A stretch of 64,000 nt of DNA, taken from assembly GCA_027658995.1 (NCBI GenBank), contig JAQDQK010000004.1:1-64000 (forward strand), written 5' to 3'. The position numbers and the translations under genes were made by a program. Source of the stretch: Propionibacteriaceae bacterium AM104-82 (GTDB lineage: Bacteria; Actinomycetota; Actinomycetes; Propionibacteriales; Propionibacteriaceae). The notes under the pieces were generated by a model. The model saw nothing but the letters and a program-made list of their open reading frames with translations, was not told the DNA's origin and made no database searches. This document shows, piece after piece, positions 29,632-37,502 of the stretch; position 1 is the stretch's first letter, and every line of letters starts with the position of its first letter.

Positions 29632-29939
29632 GTTGAGCAGTATTCACTGCTCGAACGGCCCCAGTCCCCAGTCCCGTTGAGCGATGGCTGGGTGGGGCGT
29701 TGAGCAGTAGTCACTGGTCGGTTGAGCAGTAGTCACTGATCGATGGACGACGCGCCGAACTCGCGCGTCGAACGGCCATCGAACCCAGAATGCTGCTCAA
29801 CGACCGTGGTCACGCGCCCGTCGCGCATGGGGTCGCGCACGGATCACTGCCCAACGCCAGAGCCGACCGACGCCCCTCTCCGCTGGGTGGCCCGCTCGCC
29901 GGCGCGCACGGCTTCGCGCCCGGAATGCTGCTCAACGCC
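29632..29939. repeat. Cluster of GTTGAGCAG/CTGCTCAAC repeats between kinase and regulator genes
   Basis: The 363 bp between the two convergent genes has no gene. GTTGAGCAGTA-TCACTG occurs at 29632, 29699 and 29721, and the inverse ATGCTGCTCAAC at about 29790 and 29925. From 29721 to 29801 they bracket an 81-bp element whose right half (CGGCCATCGAACCC) matches the 82-bp elements at 7.9-8.1 kb. Confidence 0.75.
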
Positions 29940-29977
29940 TGCGCCGGCCGACGAAGCCTGCTCGGCGCGCTGCTCGG

Positions 29978-30625
29978 CTAGCCGGCACGGAGGAAGGCGA
30001 GGACGGCCAGGACGCGGCGGGAGGAGTTCGGCTCCTCGCTCAGCCCCAGCTTCGCGAAGATCGAGTTGATGTGCTTCTGGACGGCCTTCTCTGTGACGAC
30101 GAGGCGGTCCGCCACTGCGGCGTTGGACTCGCCCCGCGCCATCAGTTCGAGGACCTCGGTCTCGCGCGGCGTCAGCGCCGACAGCCTGTCGGCGAGCACC
30201 TTGCGCTGCATCAGGGTGGTGATGACCTCCGGGTCGATCACCGTCCCGCCCGAGGCGACCGTGCGGAGCGCGGAGACGAAGCTGACATCGTCGAAGACGC
30301 GGTCCTTCAGCAGGTAGCCGATCGCTCCCGCACCGTCGCCGAGCAGTTCGTCCAGGTAGAGGTGCTCGACATACTGGCTGAGCAGCAGCACCGGGAACCC
30401 GCGCCGCGCCTTGCGGAGTTCGAGGGCGGCCCTGATCCCCTCGTCGGTGTTGGTGGGCGGCATCCGGATGTCGAGCAGCGCCACGTCGGGCTTCGACTCC
30501 AGCACCCCTGGGACGATCTCCCCCGCCTCGGCGACGCTGCCGACGACGTCGACGCCGTTGGAGGCGAGCAGTCGTTCGAGGCCCTGCCGGAGCAGGAACT
30601 GGTCCTCGGCCAGGAATACGCGCAT
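29978..30625 (-). CDS. LuxR/NarL-family response regulator
   Basis: 215 aa from the ATG at 30625; a minus-strand CAGACT 6 nt upstream suggests a leaderless transcript. Receiver domain (1-120) with D8, phospho-acceptor D52 (ALLDIRMPP) and the K of YLLKD; LuxR helix-turn-helix (about 148-200) with LTPRETEVLELMARGESNAA and VQKHINSIFAKLGL. Probable partner of the histidine kinase facing it across the repeat cluster. Targets unknown. Confidence 0.92.
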   Translation of the reverse strand: MRVFLAEDQFLLRQGLERLLASNGVDVVGSVAEAGEIVPGVLESKPDVALLDIRMPPTNTDEGIRAALELRKARRGFPVLLLSQYVEHLYLDELLGDGAGAIGYLLKDRVFDDVSFVSALRTVASGGTVIDPEVITTLMQRKVLADRLSALTPRETEVLELMARGESNAAVADRLVVTEKAVQKHINSIFAKLGLSEEPNSSRRVLAVLAFLRAG

Positions 30626-30675
30626 GGCCCAAGTCTGCCCGGACCCTCGGTGCTGGCGGTCGGCTGGGTGGGGAT

Positions 30676-30754
30676 TTGAGCATGGTTGGTAACTCGTTTG
30701 GCTGTGAACGCTAACATCTGGCGATTTACGCAACGAGACACCAAACATGCTCAA
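30676..30754. repeat. 79-bp AT-richer element with TTGAGCATG/CATGCTCAA inverted ends
   Basis: TTGAGCATGGTTGGT at the left and ACCAAACATGCTCAA at the right are inverted copies with one mismatch; a second inner pair (ACTCGTT/AACGAG) extends the stem. The sequence is markedly less GC-rich than its surroundings. It has the same size and end motif as the 82-bp elements at 7.9, 8.05 and 29.7 kb and lies upstream of the response-regulator gene. Confidence 0.7.
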
Positions 30755-30762
30755 GGAAGCGC

Positions 30763-31710
30763 TCACCCGACCGGCGTCGCGGCGGATTCCCCGTTCAGGA
30801 TCCGGGCGACCGCGTCGCGGGTCGCCTCGGCGTAGGTGCGGCCGTCGTCGAGCGTCGACCGGGTCCCGAAGTAGGCGTTGGCGCCGTCGTGGCGCATCGG
30901 GCCGACGCTGATCGTCGAGACGCGGCCCTCCCGCTTCGCCCTGCCCCAGGTCGACAGCGGGGCGGTCGGCCAGCGCCCGGGGAAGGCGATGTCGCCGATC
31001 AGGCGGAGCCGGTCGGAGGAGCCCGTCAGGTTCCAGACGTGCCGCATCCGGTCCAGGCCCGGGTCGTCGCCGTAGATGCCGCCGATGCTGATCATCGAGA
31101 CGGGGATGCCCAGGCCGGACAGGAACCAGCCCGCGCCGAGCGCCATCTGCGCCCCTCCCGAGAAGCCGATCAGCGTGACGGGGTCGCCGCTGCCCGGCCG
31201 GTAGCCGTGGCGCTGCAGCGAACGCCAGATCTCCTGCGCGAGCCCGATGCTCTGCGTCGGGCCGTAACGGGGGTCGGCCGAGACGAGGAGCTGAGCGATG
31301 TTGCGCAGGTTGATCAGCATCGCCAACGGGTTACTGCGCCACTGGCGGCGCATCCGGTCGAGCCGTCGCCACAGCCACTCTGTGGCGCGCTGCAGCAGTC
31401 CCCGGTTGTCGACGGCGTAAGGGAACACGTCATCGACGATCACCACGTCCGGCACCGACTCGCGCAGCAGATCGAGCCAGGCCGTCTCCCGCCTGGAGAG
31501 GCCGTCCCCGCCGATCGTCCCGACGCCCGAGAGGTAGACGACGAAGTGGTGCGAGGAGGTCTCGGCGCGGGCGTCAACGGGGATCACGTCGAAGCTGCGG
31601 CGCACCTCGACCTCGCCCTTGTCGGCCCACCAGCGCAGCGACTCCAGCGGCGAGAGCAGCACGAAGGCGAACACGATCAGCACCGCGATGCCGAGCAGCC
31701 ACGTGATCAT
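30763..31710 (-). CDS. Membrane-anchored alpha/beta hydrolase-like protein
   Basis: 315 aa from the ATG at 31710, which overlaps the upstream gene (ATGA). One N-terminal membrane helix (residues 2-20), then an alpha/beta hydrolase core: HHFVVYLSGVGTIGG, PDVVIVDDVFPYAVDNRG, and the nucleophile elbow LIGFSGGAQM with S184; MRHDG near the C-terminus could hold the catalytic histidine. Substrate unknown. Always coupled here with the polytopic protein encoded directly upstream, so the two probably act together at the membrane. Confidence 0.75.
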   Translation of the reverse strand: MITWLLGIAVLIVFAFVLLSPLESLRWWADKGEVEVRRSFDVIPVDARAETSSHHFVVYLSGVGTIGGDGLSRRETAWLDLLRESVPDVVIVDDVFPYAVDNRGLLQRATEWLWRRLDRMRRQWRSNPLAMLINLRNIAQLLVSADPRYGPTQSIGLAQEIWRSLQRHGYRPGSGDPVTLIGFSGGAQMALGAGWFLSGLGIPVSMISIGGIYGDDPGLDRMRHVWNLTGSSDRLRLIGDIAFPGRWPTAPLSTWGRAKREGRVSTISVGPMRHDGANAYFGTRSTLDDGRTYAEATRDAVARILNGESAATPVG

Positions 31711-32351
31711 CGGGTCACCTCCCGACGCTGCGAGACGGGGGTGATCGGGGTGCCGGCGAGGATGTCGCGGGCCGTGACCATCGTGGGTCGGCCGGTCGCG
31801 AGCGTCCACAGCCGCGACGTCACCCAGTTCAGCGGGCGCTGCGCGACACGGGAGACGATCTGCATGACGACCCAGCCCGCCGCGGAGAACCCGAGCGACC
31901 ACAGCAGGCTGACGTCGAAGGCGCTCGCGACGCCGATCACCAGGATCAGGAAACTCCAGCCCTCAAGCACCCTGCCGAGCAGCAGGCCCAGGTGTGGGAG
32001 GGCCGTCGCGAAGTTCCACACCAGCGGCGCCGTCGACACCAACCCGACGACGATCAGCGGCAGCAGCGGCATGGGCCCGCGCACCAGGGACGCGACGCCC
32101 CACGTGATGGCGGCCTGCAGCACGTGCAGGAAGGCGAGCGAGACCGCGGAGAGCAGGAGGCTGGTCAGCAGGCGCCAGCCGTGGATCTTGTTGAGCAGCA
32201 GGATCGCGATGTGGCCGAGCATGGTGGAGGCTGCGGCGAGCAGCGCCACGCCGAGCGCGGGCCACAGCAGCGTCATGGGCGCGTCGTCGACGCGCAGGAA
32301 CAGCCCGGGGTCGAACCCGAGGGCCGCCCAGAGCACTCGCAGGACCTCCAC
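31707..32351 (-). CDS. Polytopic membrane protein, YIP1-like look, unknown function
   Basis: 214 aa with about five hydrophobic helices: 28-50, 60-85, 90-115, 120-150 and 150-175. LGHIAILLLNKIHGWRLLTSLLLSAVSL resembles segments of small YIP1-like membrane proteins seen beside similar hydrolases; this link is from memory and weak. GTG start with minus-strand CAAGAT 6 nt before it, again leaderless-looking. Forms a two-gene unit with the downstream hydrolase; divergent from rtcB. Confidence 0.7.
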   Translation of the reverse strand: MEVLRVLWAALGFDPGLFLRVDDAPMTLLWPALGVALLAAASTMLGHIAILLLNKIHGWRLLTSLLLSAVSLAFLHVLQAAITWGVASLVRGPMPLLPLIVVGLVSTAPLVWNFATALPHLGLLLGRVLEGWSFLILVIGVASAFDVSLLWSLGFSAAGWVVMQIVSRVAQRPLNWVTSRLWTLATGRPTMVTARDILAGTPITPVSQRREVTR

Positions 32352-32400
32352 GCGCTCATCTTGTCACGTCGCGCACGGTCGGCGACGTCACGACTCGTCG

Positions 32401-32429
32401 TTGACCGCGGGCGCGCGGGCGGCTATCTT
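32401..32429 (+). promoter_or_regulatory. Strong sigma70-type promoter of the rtcB leader
   Basis: TTGACC (32401-32406), 17-bp spacer, TATCTT (32424-32429). Predicts transcription from about 32436, giving a 240-nt leader before rtcB. Confidence 0.75.
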
Positions 32430-32435
32430 GGCTAG

Positions 32436-32634
32436 TCCGCGTCATCGGACGCGGAACGAGTCCAGGAGCGACGTGCTGAAATTCCAGCGCCAGGAAGCGG
32501 AGCAGCCAATGAGCTGCTACCGCCTTCTCGTCGTCCCTGCGGCACGTGGCTGATCGACCCGACGTTCGATCTTTCGGCCCCGTAACCGTTCAGGTTCGGG
32601 GCCTCATGTGTATCCGCGGCCGTCACCGCACATG
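32436..32634 (+). ncRNA. Highly structured 5' leader RNA upstream of rtcB
   Basis: Five hairpins in 200 nt. HP1 32436-32455 (TCCGCGTC-ATCG-GACGCGGA). HP2 32494-32527, whose stem AGCAGC/GCTGCT plus outer GAAGCGG pairing places the ATG of a 14-codon ORF in the loop. HP3 32552-32571 (GATCGA/TCGATC). HP4 32576-32603 (GGCCCCG/CGGGGCC plus AACC/GGTT). HP5 32605-32634 (CATGTG/CACATG). The density of perfect stems and the strong promoter argue for a functional RNA: an attenuator, a riboswitch or an RtcB substrate. No known class is recognised. Confidence 0.55.
32509..32553 (+). CDS. Possible leader peptide (14 aa) in the rtcB 5' region
   Basis: ATG at 32509 to TGA at 32553 encodes MSCYRLLVVPAARG. 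GGAG lies 6 nt upstream, an ideal spacing, and both sit inside hairpin HP2 so translation could be structurally controlled. Two further hairpins follow the stop codon before rtcB, the layout of an attenuation device. Could equally be chance; conservation would decide. Confidence 0.4.
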   Translation: MSCYRLLVVPAARG

Positions 32635-32676
32635 ACCCTCCCGACCCTGAGACCCGTCTCATCCAAGGAAGGAATC

Positions 32677-33846
32677 ATGGAACACCTCAGCAGGCGGCTC
32701 GTCTCGTGGGCAAGCATCCTGGACGAGCAGACGCTCGACCAGGCGCGCACCACCTCGACGCTGCCGTTCATCCACCCCCATCTGGCGCTGATGCCCGATG
32801 CCCACCTGGGAAAGGGCGCGACCGTCGGATCGGTCATCCCGACGCTCGGGGCGATCATCCCCGCGGCGGTCGGCGTCGACATCGGCTGCGGCATGATCGC
32901 CGTGCGGACGCAGTTCAGCAAGCCGCAGGTCGCCGCCGTTGACCTCGCCGCGCTGCGGGTCGGGATCGAGCGCGCGATCCCGCTGTCGGCGGGCCACCAC
33001 AACGCGCGGGTGCTGCCGAGCGCCGAGCCGCGCATCCAGGAACTGGAGTCGCTGGCTGAGCGCTCGGGCTTCGACCCGGCAAGCTACGCGGGCAACTGGC
33101 GCCTCCAGCTCGGCTCGCTCGGCTCCGGCAACCACTTCATCGAGGTGACGGCGGACGAGAACGACGCCGTCTGGCTGTTCCTGCACTCCGGATCCCGCGG
33201 CGTAGGCAACAGGATCGCCGGGCATCACATCAAGGTGGCGCAGCGGCTCGCGAAGCAGTGGTGGATCGACCTGCCCGACCCTGACCTGGCCTACCTCGTC
33301 GAGGGGACGGCCGAGTTCACCCGCTACATCGCCGAGCTCAGGTGGGCGCAGCACTTCGCCCTGCTGAACCGCGAGGAGATGATGGATCGGGTCGTCGCGC
33401 AGGTGGCGGCCGCCATGGGTGCGGACGTCGAGGAGTTGGAGCGGGTCAACTGCCACCACAACTTCACCGAGCGGGAGCGGCACTTCGGCAAGGACGTCTG
33501 GGTCTCCAGGAAGGGCGCGATCAAGGCCGACAAGGGTCTCGCCGGGCTGATCCCCGGGTCGATGGGCACCGCAAGCTACGTCGTCAGCGGGCTGGGTAAC
33601 CCCGTGTCGCTGAACTCGGCGCCGCACGGTGCCGGTCGGGCGTTCTCGAGGTCGCAGGCGCGGCGGACCTTCACCAGGGAGCAGTTGCGCGAGTCGATGC
33701 GGGGCATCGAGTACCGCGACACCGACGCGTTCATCGACGAGATCCCGGCGGCCTACAAGCCGATCGACCAGGTGATGGCCGACTCGGAGGGGCTGGTCGA
33801 GATCCGTCACACCCTGCACCAGTTGGTCAACGTGAAGGGCGACTGA
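32677..33846 (+). CDS. rtcB: RNA-splicing ligase RtcB
   Basis: 389 aa from the ATG at 32677 with AAGGAAGGA upstream. GTP- and manganese-dependent ligase joining 2',3'-cyclic-phosphate to 5'-OH RNA ends. Metal and guanylate ligands are visible: MPDAHLGKGATVGSVIP, GVDIGCGM (the cysteine metal ligand), GSLGSGNHFIEV, LHSGSRGVGN, GLIPGSMGTASYVVSG, and the guanylylated histidine in NSAPHGAGRAFSR. Used for RNA repair in bacteria, so the structured leader in front may be relevant to regulation. A terminator follows directly. Confidence 0.95.
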   Translation: MEHLSRRLVSWASILDEQTLDQARTTSTLPFIHPHLALMPDAHLGKGATVGSVIPTLGAIIPAAVGVDIGCGMIAVRTQFSKPQVAAVDLAALRVGIERAIPLSAGHHNARVLPSAEPRIQELESLAERSGFDPASYAGNWRLQLGSLGSGNHFIEVTADENDAVWLFLHSGSRGVGNRIAGHHIKVAQRLAKQWWIDLPDPDLAYLVEGTAEFTRYIAELRWAQHFALLNREEMMDRVVAQVAAAMGADVEELERVNCHHNFTERERHFGKDVWVSRKGAIKADKGLAGLIPGSMGTASYVVSGLGNPVSLNSAPHGAGRAFSRSQARRTFTREQLRESMRGIEYRDTDAFIDEIPAAYKPIDQVMADSEGLVEIRHTLHQLVNVKGD

Positions 33847-33866
33847 ACGCTAGCCCCGAAAGAAGT

Positions 33867-33894
33867 GGGGCCCGGTCCTGGTAGGCCGGGCCCC
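33867..33894 (+). terminator. rtcB terminator hairpin
   Basis: GGGGCCCGG and CCGGGCCCC form a perfect 9-bp stem around a 10-nt loop, 20 nt after the rtcB stop. No T-run follows, as is usual in this GC range. Confidence 0.7.
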
Positions 33895-33938
33895 GACCTC
33901 GCGCCGCAACCCTCGGGTCGCGGCGCGGGCGCCGTTCA
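33893..33938. repeat. Left copy of the 46-bp target duplication of the IS element
   Basis: Identical over 46 bp to 35567-35612. It contains a perfect palindromic hairpin (CGCGCCGC at 33900-33907 pairing with GCGGCGCG at 33920-33927, plus ACCC/GGGT inside), probably the original bidirectional terminator between the rtcB and 35618 genes. Confidence 0.85.
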
Positions 33939-35566
33939 CCCGACTTGGCTCATTTAGTGTCGCCCGCGCGCTTGGTGGATCGCGTCGAGCCAGGCTTGTG
34001 CGTCGTCGGGTAGGGCGTTCTCGGCGGTGACGATGGTGTCGCCGGCTTGGATGTCGATGGTGCGGTGGCGACGCAGCGTCTTGACGAGGGCCTTGATGCT
34101 GACGCCGGTGGTGCTCTCGAGCCAGCGGGCGACGGCGAGGGCGGCGAACACGATGGTGAGGTGGGCTTCGATCGAGTCCTTCAGGTGGTGGTAGACCGGC
34201 CGGGCCTTCAGGTCCGACTTGGACATCCGGAAGGACTTCTCGACCTGCCACAGCTGGTGGTAGGCCCCGATCACGTACTCCGGGGTCGGGGTGGCCAGGT
34301 TCGTGATGTAGCCCTTCCAGCCCGCCAGGGTGCGGGCCTTGGCCTCCAGTTCCCGGTTCACCGACTTCTGCGCACCGGTGAGGGCGATGAACCGGTTCCG
34401 CTTCACCGGCGCCTTCCCCGCGACCGCGCGTTCGGCCTTGCCGACCTGCTCACCGATGCCGCGCAGCGTGCGCCGGGCCCGATCAGCCCGGTACTGGTAG
34501 TAGATCGTCTCCTTCACCTGCTGGCCGGCCGGACCCCGTGCCCACGGTTGGGTCAGGATCAGCCCGTCAGGCGGCTGCTCACCGGGGTGGGTGTCCATCC
34601 AGTGGCGCACGACGTAGGGGACGTCGGGGATCTTCTGACCCACGATGAACCGCAGCCCCGCCCCGGACAGGGCGCGCAGGTTCCCATCCGACAACATGCC
34701 CGCGTCGGCGACCACGGTCACCTCGGGGAGCTGATGGGCGGCCTGGAAGGCCTGGATCGACGGGATGATCGTGGTGGTCTCGGCGCGATTGCCCTCGAAC
34801 GCTTCGACCATCAGCGGGAACCCGCGCGCGTCGGTCAACAGGCCGATGGTGATCTGCGGCTCCAGGCGGCGTTCCTTGCTGAACCCGGACTCCCGGAACC
34901 CGTCCCCCTGATCGGTCTCGAAGTAGAGCGTGCTCACGTCGTAGAGCACCAAGGTGGTCGGCCCCAACCCCACATGCCGGGCACACGCCGCCGCCAACCT
35001 GCGCCGCCACGCCTGCTTGGAGTACACGGGCAGGCGCCGCTTCACCGTGGCATACCCCGGGGGCCGGAGGCCGACCTCGGCGAGCACCCGAAGCGTGTCC
35101 AGCTTGCTCGTGGGCTCGACCAGCCGGCCCAGCACCAACTGCTTGAACACCTCATCACCGTCACAGGCGGCATCGAACCCCAACTGCTCAAAGCCGGCTG
35201 ACAACGCGTTCCACAAGTGCTCCGCCCTTGAGGCGAGGATGGTCAACGCTCGGCGCCGCGGGCGTCCATCCCCGAAATCGAGCTCGTCCTGGCCGGCGGC
35301 GATCATCCGCTGCCGGGCCACCGCCTTCAACACCTCGACATCCTCGGGCGTGTGGGCGGACCCGATGTGGTCCATAGACCGTGAGCCACGGGAGGAGGAC
35401 CACACCACCTGGACTGCCGTCGCACCCGACGCGGTCTTCACCGTCCTCACGTATGGGCTCACCCCGACAGGCTAGAACACCCCCACTTAGTGCACACCAC
35501 AGCGACCAGAAGCCCTAGTCAAGCGCCCCTCAACCCCCAAGAACACGAAACGTGAGCCAAGTCGGG
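33939..35566 (-). mobile_element. IS1634-family (IS4-type DDE) insertion sequence, intact
   Basis: 1628 bp bounded by perfect 14-bp inverted repeats CCCGACTTGGCTCA (33939-33952) and TGAGCCAAGTCGGG (35553-35566), holding one transposase gene. Both ends abut a 46-bp direct repeat. Unusually long and variable target duplications are known for this group (IS1549, IS1634), so the boundaries and family agree. Intact ends, frame and duplication suggest recent insertion. Confidence 0.92.
33954..35462 (-). CDS. IS1634-family transposase
   Basis: 502 aa, GTG start. DDE catalytic positions appear as VLYDVSTLYFET (first Asp), VVADAGMLS (second Asp) and the IS4-type YREK-like signature YHQLWQVEKSFRMSK (Glu). 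An N-terminal helical DNA-binding region occupies about the first 150 residues. The only gene of the element; frame is unbroken, so it is likely active. Confidence 0.92.
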   Translation of the reverse strand: MSPYVRTVKTASGATAVQVVWSSSRGSRSMDHIGSAHTPEDVEVLKAVARQRMIAAGQDELDFGDGRPRRRALTILASRAEHLWNALSAGFEQLGFDAACDGDEVFKQLVLGRLVEPTSKLDTLRVLAEVGLRPPGYATVKRRLPVYSKQAWRRRLAAACARHVGLGPTTLVLYDVSTLYFETDQGDGFRESGFSKERRLEPQITIGLLTDARGFPLMVEAFEGNRAETTTIIPSIQAFQAAHQLPEVTVVADAGMLSDGNLRALSGAGLRFIVGQKIPDVPYVVRHWMDTHPGEQPPDGLILTQPWARGPAGQQVKETIYYQYRADRARRTLRGIGEQVGKAERAVAGKAPVKRNRFIALTGAQKSVNRELEAKARTLAGWKGYITNLATPTPEYVIGAYHQLWQVEKSFRMSKSDLKARPVYHHLKDSIEAHLTIVFAALAVARWLESTTGVSIKALVKTLRRHRTIDIQAGDTIVTAENALPDDAQAWLDAIHQARGRH

Positions 35567-35612
35567 CCGACCTCGCGCCGCAACCCTCGGGTCGCGGCGC
35601 GGGCGCCGTTCA
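35567..35612. repeat. Right copy of the 46-bp target duplication of the IS element
   Basis: Exact copy of 33893-33938, including the CGCGCCGC/GCGGCGCG hairpin (35574-35601). It ends 5 bp before the stop codon of the next gene. Confidence 0.85.
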
Positions 35613-35617
35613 GGGCA

Positions 35618-36403
35618 CTACTGGATGCCGAAGGCGATCAGTTCGTCGAAGGCGCTCAGCAGAGCGGCGTCGCCCTCGCGGGTGGTGGTCGCAGGCCGCG
35701 ACCAGACGAGCAGGTCGAGTTCCTGGGCGGGCCCGGCGATCACGGCGGCGGGCGTGGCGCCCTCCGGTGCCCTGCCGCCGCCGATCTGGTCGACGAAGTC
35801 GTTGCCCCAGGCGCTGCCCGTCCACCGGTACAGCTCGACGAGCCGTGGCTCCTCGTCGGTGGGGCGCAGTTCCACGACGCCGAGCGGGGTGCGCGTGGCG
35901 TCGCCCGGCACCCAGTTCCACATCACGTCGAGGACGTGGTCGATCCCGCGGCCGGCGACCTCCGGGTCGATCGGCGAGACCGGCAGCCCGGCGGTCAGTT
36001 CGGCGTCGACGCGGTGGATGGTGGCCTCGTGGGTCTGCATCCGTTCGGTGAACCCGACGCTCTTGTCGCCCGGGAACCAACTCCACGACGGTGCGTCGAG
36101 GGGGCCGGACAGCAGCGCGGCGATCAGGTCCTCGGTGGCGCGCTCGCGACGGTCGAGCAGTTCGGCGCGGGTCGTGGGGCGTGGCGGCTGTGCGGCCTCG
36201 AGCCGTTCGACCTCGGCGTCGCTCGTCACGCCGGACGAGACGACCGAGGCCCAGAACAGGTGCACCTCGGTCAGGTGCCACAGCAGGTCATCCGCGTTCC
36301 AGCCCGGACAGGTCGGGACCGGCGTCACGGCGTCGATTCCCCGGATCACGTCTGCGAGGCGGCGCGCCTCGGCCCTGATCACATGCGTGGCTTCGTAGCT
36401 CAT
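35618..36403 (-). CDS. Maleylpyruvate isomerase/DinB-like family protein (TIGR03083 type)
   Basis: 261 aa from the ATG at 36403; minus-strand AGCCTA complement (TAGGCT) 7 nt upstream implies a leaderless mRNA. N-terminal four-helix region with CPGWNADDLLWHLTEVHLFW, the HxxE-type metal pattern of the mycothiol-dependent maleylpyruvate isomerase N-domain (H64 in WHLTEVH), and ERMQTHEATIHRVDAEL with further His/Glu ligands. C-terminal beta domain (about 170-261). Actinobacterial members are numerous and mostly of unknown, possibly mycothiol-linked, function. Confidence 0.75.
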   Translation of the reverse strand: MSYEATHVIRAEARRLADVIRGIDAVTPVPTCPGWNADDLLWHLTEVHLFWASVVSSGVTSDAEVERLEAAQPPRPTTRAELLDRRERATEDLIAALLSGPLDAPSWSWFPGDKSVGFTERMQTHEATIHRVDAELTAGLPVSPIDPEVAGRGIDHVLDVMWNWVPGDATRTPLGVVELRPTDEEPRLVELYRWTGSAWGNDFVDQIGGGRAPEGATPAAVIAGPAQELDLLVWSRPATTTREGDAALLSAFDELIAFGIQ

Positions 36404-36410
36404 GGGCGAC

Positions 36411-36416
36411 AGCCTA
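36411..36416 (-). promoter_or_regulatory. -10 box of a probable leaderless promoter
   Basis: Minus-strand TAGGCT 7 nt before the ATG at 36403; no ribosome-binding site lies between. Confidence 0.45.
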
Positions 36417-36425
36417 GAGCCAGCC

Positions 36426-37502
36426 TCAGACAAGTTCGGCGTATGCGCGGGCCAGCACGTCCTCGTCCGGGTCGGCAAGCGCCGTGACCGACCCGACGGC
36501 GCGCAGGCCGACGAGCCGCAGCGACGATCCGCGGGCCTTCTTGTCGAGGCTCATGATCGGCCGCAGGTCGGAGAACGGCGCCGGGTAGCTGAGCGGCAGC
36601 CCGAGCCCGCCGAGCAGTTCGTCGTGCAGCGCGACGGTGTCGTCGTCGAGGCCGAGCAGGTCGCGGGAGACGCGCGCCATCCAGGCCATTCCGACGCTGA
36701 TCGCCTGCCCGTGCCGCCAGGTGAAGCCTGCGCGCTTCTCGATGGCGTGCCCAAGGGTGTGGCCGTAGTTGAGGGCCTCACGCCCGACGTTGTCGCCGAC
36801 GGAGGTGGACTCGGTGAAGTCGGCGGCCACGACCCGCGCCTTGACGGCGATCGCCCGGCGGACCAGTTCGGCGAACCGGTCGCTGGTCACGTCGCGGCTG
36901 TCCGCGAGGTCCTCTGAGGTGAGCCGCAGAATCTCGGGGTCGGAGATGAAGCCGCACTTGACGACCTCCGCGAGCCCGGAGGCGACCTCCTCGGGGGCCA
37001 GCCCGCCGAGCAGGTCGAGGTCGCACAGCACCGCGCGGGGCTCGTAGAACGCGCCGACCAGATTCTTGCCCGCCGTCAGGTTGATGCCCGTCTTGCCGCC
37101 GACCGCCGCGTCGACCATGCCGAGCACCGACGTCGGGACGCTGACGTAGCCGACGCCGCGCAGCCACGACGCCGCGACGAAGCCTGCGAGGTCGGTCGTG
37201 GTTCCACCACCGACGCCGATCACCAGGTCGTTGCGGGTGAAGCCGGCGGCCGCGAGGGCGTCCCAGCAGTCGGCCAACACCTGCGGGGTCTTCGCGGCCT
37301 CCGCGTCGGGGACTGGGATCAGCGTCGCGGGACGCTCGACCAGCGCGGCGACCCGTTCCGCCAGCGGCGCGAGCGGCGCGGGGTGGATGACGGCGACCCG
37401 GCTGGCGTCCTGGACGAGGCCGGGCAGCGCCGCGAGCGCCCCGCCGGAGATGGTCACGTCGTAGGGCCCGAGCGCCGAGTCGACCCGGACGACGGCGCTC
37501 AC
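36426..37502 (-). CDS. aroB: 3-dehydroquinate synthase
   Basis: 358 aa from the GTG at 37502, which overlaps the aroK stop (GTGA). Converts DAHP to 3-dehydroquinate using NAD and zinc. NAD loop GVGGGTTTDLAGFVAASWLRG, then PTSVLGMVDAAVGGKTGINL, GLAEVVKCGFI, and the zinc histidines in NYGHTLGHAIE and RHGQAISVGM. Last gene of aroE-aroC-aroK-aroB. Confidence 0.96.
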   Translation of the reverse strand: MSAVVRVDSALGPYDVTISGGALAALPGLVQDASRVAVIHPAPLAPLAERVAALVERPATLIPVPDAEAAKTPQVLADCWDALAAAGFTRNDLVIGVGGGTTTDLAGFVAASWLRGVGYVSVPTSVLGMVDAAVGGKTGINLTAGKNLVGAFYEPRAVLCDLDLLGGLAPEEVASGLAEVVKCGFISDPEILRLTSEDLADSRDVTSDRFAELVRRAIAVKARVVAADFTESTSVGDNVGREALNYGHTLGHAIEKRAGFTWRHGQAISVGMAWMARVSRDLLGLDDDTVALHDELLGGLGLPLSYPAPFSDLRPIMSLDKKARGSSLRLVGLRAVGSVTALADPDEDVLARAYAELV

